Below the pieces are notes generated by a model. That model was given only the letters and a program-made list of their open reading frames with translations. It was not told the origin of the DNA and made no database searches. This document shows positions 61,742 to 64,000 of a DNA stretch of 64,000 bases, one piece after another. How positions within the stretch are numbered: position 1 is the stretch's first letter; the number at the start of each line of letters is the position of its first letter. Both the position numbers and the translations under genes were made by a program. The DNA comes from Streptomyces sp. NBC_01217 (GTDB lineage: Bacteria > Actinomycetota > Actinomycetes > Streptomycetales > Streptomycetaceae): contig NZ_CP108538.1 in the NCBI RefSeq assembly GCF_035994185.1, forward strand, positions 6,637,501 to 6,701,500, written 5' to 3'.

Positions 61742-62962
61742 TCACTGTCCCGCGTACTTCTTGCTGACCGACTCGTAGATGCCCTCGGCCTCCTTGCCCA
61801 GGCGCGGCCCGGCCAGCCAGCCGGCCGTCACCGGGCCGATGGAGGTGTTCGAGACCAGCGCGGGCTTGCCGTCCCGGCCCGCCGCGACCCAGCCACCGCC
61901 GGAGGCACCGCCCGTCATGGTGCAGCCGATGCGGTACATCGTGGCATCCTGCGCGGTCAGCGAGAGCCGGCCGGGCCTGTCCGTGCACTGGAACGCCTTC
62001 TGCCCGTCGTACGGCGGAGCGGCCGGGAAGCCGGTGGCCGTCATGGCGGCGATCTTCGGCACGGCCGGGGCGTCGAACTCGACGGGCAGCGCGGAGCCGA
62101 CCGTCTCCTCCAGGGACTTGCCCGTCGAACCCTTCTCCGGCGTGACGCGCAGCACCGCGAAGTCGTACGGGGCGCCAAGCCCGCCGACCGAGGACCCCTG
62201 CGAGATCCACTGTTCGGACGTCTGGGCCCACTGGCCCCACCACACGCCGTAGGGGGCGATCTCCTGCTTGGTCGCCTTCTGCAGCTCGGCCGTCGACAGG
62301 CCGCCGTTGTTGTACGACGGCACGAAGGCGATGTTGCGGTACCAGCCGCCCTTCTTGCCCGCGTGCACACAGTGTCCGGCGGTCCACACCAGGTTGGACT
62401 TTCCGGGGTGCGCCGGGTCCTTCACCACGGTCGCGGAGCAGACCATGGAGCCCTCGGGGCTGTCGAAGAGCAGCTTCCCGGACTCCGCGGCGTTGGCGTG
62501 GTACGGCGTCCGGACACCGGCGGCCCGCACGGGCACCGGCGTCGGGTCCGTCACGCCCGCATCGCCCGAGATGTCATTGTCGACCGGCTTCTCCGGCGAC
62601 TTGTCGGCATCCCGCATCCGGTCCGGGTCCCAGAGGCCCTCGATGATCGGGTTGACGAAGTCCTTGGCCTCGCGCAGCCACTTGTCCCTGTCCCAGTTCT
62701 TCCACTCGCCGTCCTTCCACTGGTCGAGGTCGATCCCGTGTTCCTTGAGCCGGTCCTTCAGATCGTCCGGAATGGTGATCTTGCCGTCCGAGGACTGGCC
62801 CGCGGAACTCGTCGGCTTGTCACTCGCGTTGTCCTCGCCCGGACCGCAGGCAGTGGCGGTGAGCGCGAGGACCGCGGTGACCGAGGCCACGGCGAGCGCC
62901 GAGGAACGCGTGCGACGTGCGCTCCCCTGACGTGCGGTGAGAACTGGTCGAATGAGTCGCAT
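61742..62962 (-). CDS. Trypsin-like serine protease lipoprotein
   Basis: 406 residues. A signal peptide (1-39) ends in the lipobox-like LTATACG, so the protein is anchored outside the membrane. A charged helical linker (about 55-115) leads to a trypsin fold: His197 in WTAGHC, Asp in APYDFAVLRV, and Ser354 in TGGASGGGW. The three catalytic residues are complete. Cys residues flank His197 and Ser354 as in other secreted actinobacterial members. The physiological substrate is unknown. Confidence 0.92.
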   Translation of the reverse strand: MRLIRPVLTARQGSARRTRSSALAVASVTAVLALTATACGPGEDNASDKPTSSAGQSSDGKITIPDDLKDRLKEHGIDLDQWKDGEWKNWDRDKWLREAKDFVNPIIEGLWDPDRMRDADKSPEKPVDNDISGDAGVTDPTPVPVRAAGVRTPYHANAAESGKLLFDSPEGSMVCSATVVKDPAHPGKSNLVWTAGHCVHAGKKGGWYRNIAFVPSYNNGGLSTAELQKATKQEIAPYGVWWGQWAQTSEQWISQGSSVGGLGAPYDFAVLRVTPEKGSTGKSLEETVGSALPVEFDAPAVPKIAAMTATGFPAAPPYDGQKAFQCTDRPGRLSLTAQDATMYRIGCTMTGGASGGGWVAAGRDGKPALVSNTSIGPVTAGWLAGPRLGKEAEGIYESVSKKYAGQ

Positions 62963-63291
62963 GTGGTGATCCCCCTGGGACTTCGTAACTCAACACTTCT
63001 GTACTGCACTTGGGTACTCTTGCGAGCCATCTGTTCCGAACGCCCAGCGGACTTCCGGAAAGCTGTCCGATCCCTCCGTGCGGCCCCCACTATGCCGGTG
63101 CCGATGGGGACGGTCCGCGGCAGGGCCATGGTTCCGCCCCCGCAAGGATCTTCGGATTTACCCGTGATCCAATGCGCCCGGCGTCGTTGGTACGTACGAG
63201 GGACTCGGGGACAGCGTTCATCCCCGCAGTCCGTCCGTGCGTCAACGTACTGACGTGCAACGCAACTGTTACAGCGGGAGGACCAACAGCC
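62963..63291. other. Divergent intergenic region protease / aminotransferase
   Basis: 329 bp between two divergent starts. It holds no frame with coding bias. A ribosome binding site GGGAGGA lies at 63276-63282. No palindromic iron box (TTAGGTTAGGCTAACCTAA type) was found, although one would be expected if the downstream genes make a siderophore. Confidence 0.5.
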
Positions 63292-64000
63292 GTGGCCGTG
63301 ACCGAATCAGCTCCGGTGGCAGCACCGACGGTGCACGAGGGGATCCTGCGCCGCCAGTCGCTGCGCGAATCCGCCGCTCGTACCTACGCGCGTTCACTGC
63401 CGATCGTGCCGGTACGGGCCCGTGGGATGACCATCGAGGGCGCGGACGGGCGGCGATATCTCGACTGTCTCTCCGGGGCGGGCACACTGGCGCTCGGGCA
63501 CAACCATCCGGTGGTGCTGGAGGCGATCAAGAAGGTGATCGACTCGGGCGCACCGCTGCAAGTGCTCGACCTCGCCACCCCGGTCAAGGACGCCTTCACC
63601 ACGGAGCTGTTCGCCACCCTGCCGCGGCAGTTCGCCGACAACGCCCGGATCCAGTTCTGCGGACCCGCCGGTACGGACGCCGTCGAGGCGGCGTTCAAGC
63701 TGGTCCGCGCCGCGACCGGCCGCGGCGGACTCCTCGCCTTCACCGGCGCCTACCACGGGATGTCGGCCGGAGCCCTGGCCGCCTCGGGCGGTGCCGAGGA
63801 CGTACGCGTGACACGGCTGCCCTTCCCGCAGAACTACCGCTGCCCCTTCGGTATCGGCGGTGAGCGCGGCGCGGAGATCGCCGCGCGGTGGACCGAGAAC
63901 CTCCTGGACGATCCCAAGGGAGGCGCCCCCGCGCCGGCCGGGATGATCCTCGAACCGGTACAGGGGGAGGGCGGTGTGAACCCCGCCCCCGACACCTGGA
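63292..64000 (+). CDS. Diaminobutyrate--2-oxoglutarate aminotransferase, N-terminal part
   Basis: At least 236 residues, cut by the window end. The class III aminotransferase fold shows GxDGRRYLDCLSGAGTLALGHNHP, FCGPAGTDAVEAAFKLVRAATGR and the TGAYHGMSAGAL PLP-binding segment, with MILEPVQGEGG near the edge. The enzyme makes L-2,4-diaminobutyrate from aspartate semialdehyde, a precursor of ectoine or siderophores. The PLP lysine lies beyond the window. In S. coelicolor this gene (SCO5799) leads a small siderophore-like cluster. GTG at 63292 follows GGGAGGA; GTG at 63298 is possible. Confidence 0.9.
   Translation, partial: MAVTESAPVAAPTVHEGILRRQSLRESAARTYARSLPIVPVRARGMTIEGADGRRYLDCLSGAGTLALGHNHPVVLEAIKKVIDSGAPLQVLDLATPVKDAFTTELFATLPRQFADNARIQFCGPAGTDAVEAAFKLVRAATGRGGLLAFTGAYHGMSAGALAASGGAEDVRVTRLPFPQNYRCPFGIGGERGAEIAARWTENLLDDPKGGAPAPAGMILEPVQGEGGVNPAPDTW

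Noticed and set aside
62963..63291. Iron-box operator before the aminotransferase gene
   Set aside because: No TTAGG-type palindrome was found.

Overview
The window is chromosomal DNA of a Streptomyces-like actinomycete. Base composition is very GC-rich with G/C-dominated third codon positions, GTG starts are common, and many neighbouring genes overlap by ATGA or GTGA. From memory, the gene order matches the conserved S. coelicolor core from about SCO5747 to SCO5799 (osaC, osaA, osaB, ftsK, rimO, pgsA, cinA, clgR, lhr, recA, recX, the glutamate transporter, miaB, miaA, dapF, rshA, hflX). The window opens inside an rRNA operon and ends inside an aminotransferase gene.

Layout. 1-3330: 3' part of 23S rRNA, 5S rRNA, a terminator and tRNA-Thr(GGT). 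3378-12760: the osmoadaptation module, with osaC (anti-sigma-type kinase, PAS, GAF and PP2C phosphatase) divergent from osaA (hybrid kinase with ten 92-residue HAMP repeats) and osaB. 13005-20162: ftsK, a RodZ-like membrane protein, then rimO-pgsA-cinA with overlapping stops and starts, and clgR. 20560-32163: a small membrane protein with an 11-residue repeat tail, an SDR, a Nei-type glycosylase, Lhr helicase, an AraC regulator with azlCD, a toroid-like protein, a DUF3046 protein and an AI-2E family permease. 32187-36742 holds decayed DNA around recA-recX: a broken SDR gene, an IS-like remnant and a 10-bp tandem array. 36743-40076: HicB-like protein, DUF4097 protein and an ABC exporter. 40290-43352: an XRE-regulator remnant, then rhodanese and cysteine dioxygenase behind a Cys-ended leader peptide, and an FAD monooxygenase. 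43571-46920: glutamate-type ABC importer. 47295-50408: two-component system facing a TAXI-type binding protein. 50524-61396: miaB, a LigB-like protein, an antitoxin-like small protein, miaA, dapF, rshA, an M1 peptidase and hflX. 61475-64000: a tiny ORF, a secreted trypsin-like lipoprotein and the start of a diaminobutyrate aminotransferase gene.

How the genes work together. osaC/osaA/osaB form one osmotic and SigB-linked signalling unit. recA-recX is an SOS unit with a visible LexA box. clgR encodes the Clp/Lon protease activator and ends in the Ala-Ala that marks it for ClpP. miaA and miaB supply successive steps of tRNA A37 modification. The cysteine dioxygenase and rhodanese form a small sulfur unit that is probably controlled by translation of a Cys-containing leader peptide.

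The least explained structures are the leader peptide at 41611-41697, the exact 33-bp protein repeat at 20746-20943, the exact 10-bp tandem array at 36517-36596, the 37-codon frame linking cinA to clgR, and the lone TAXI protein beside a histidine kinase. No CRISPR array, intact insertion sequence or prophage was seen.
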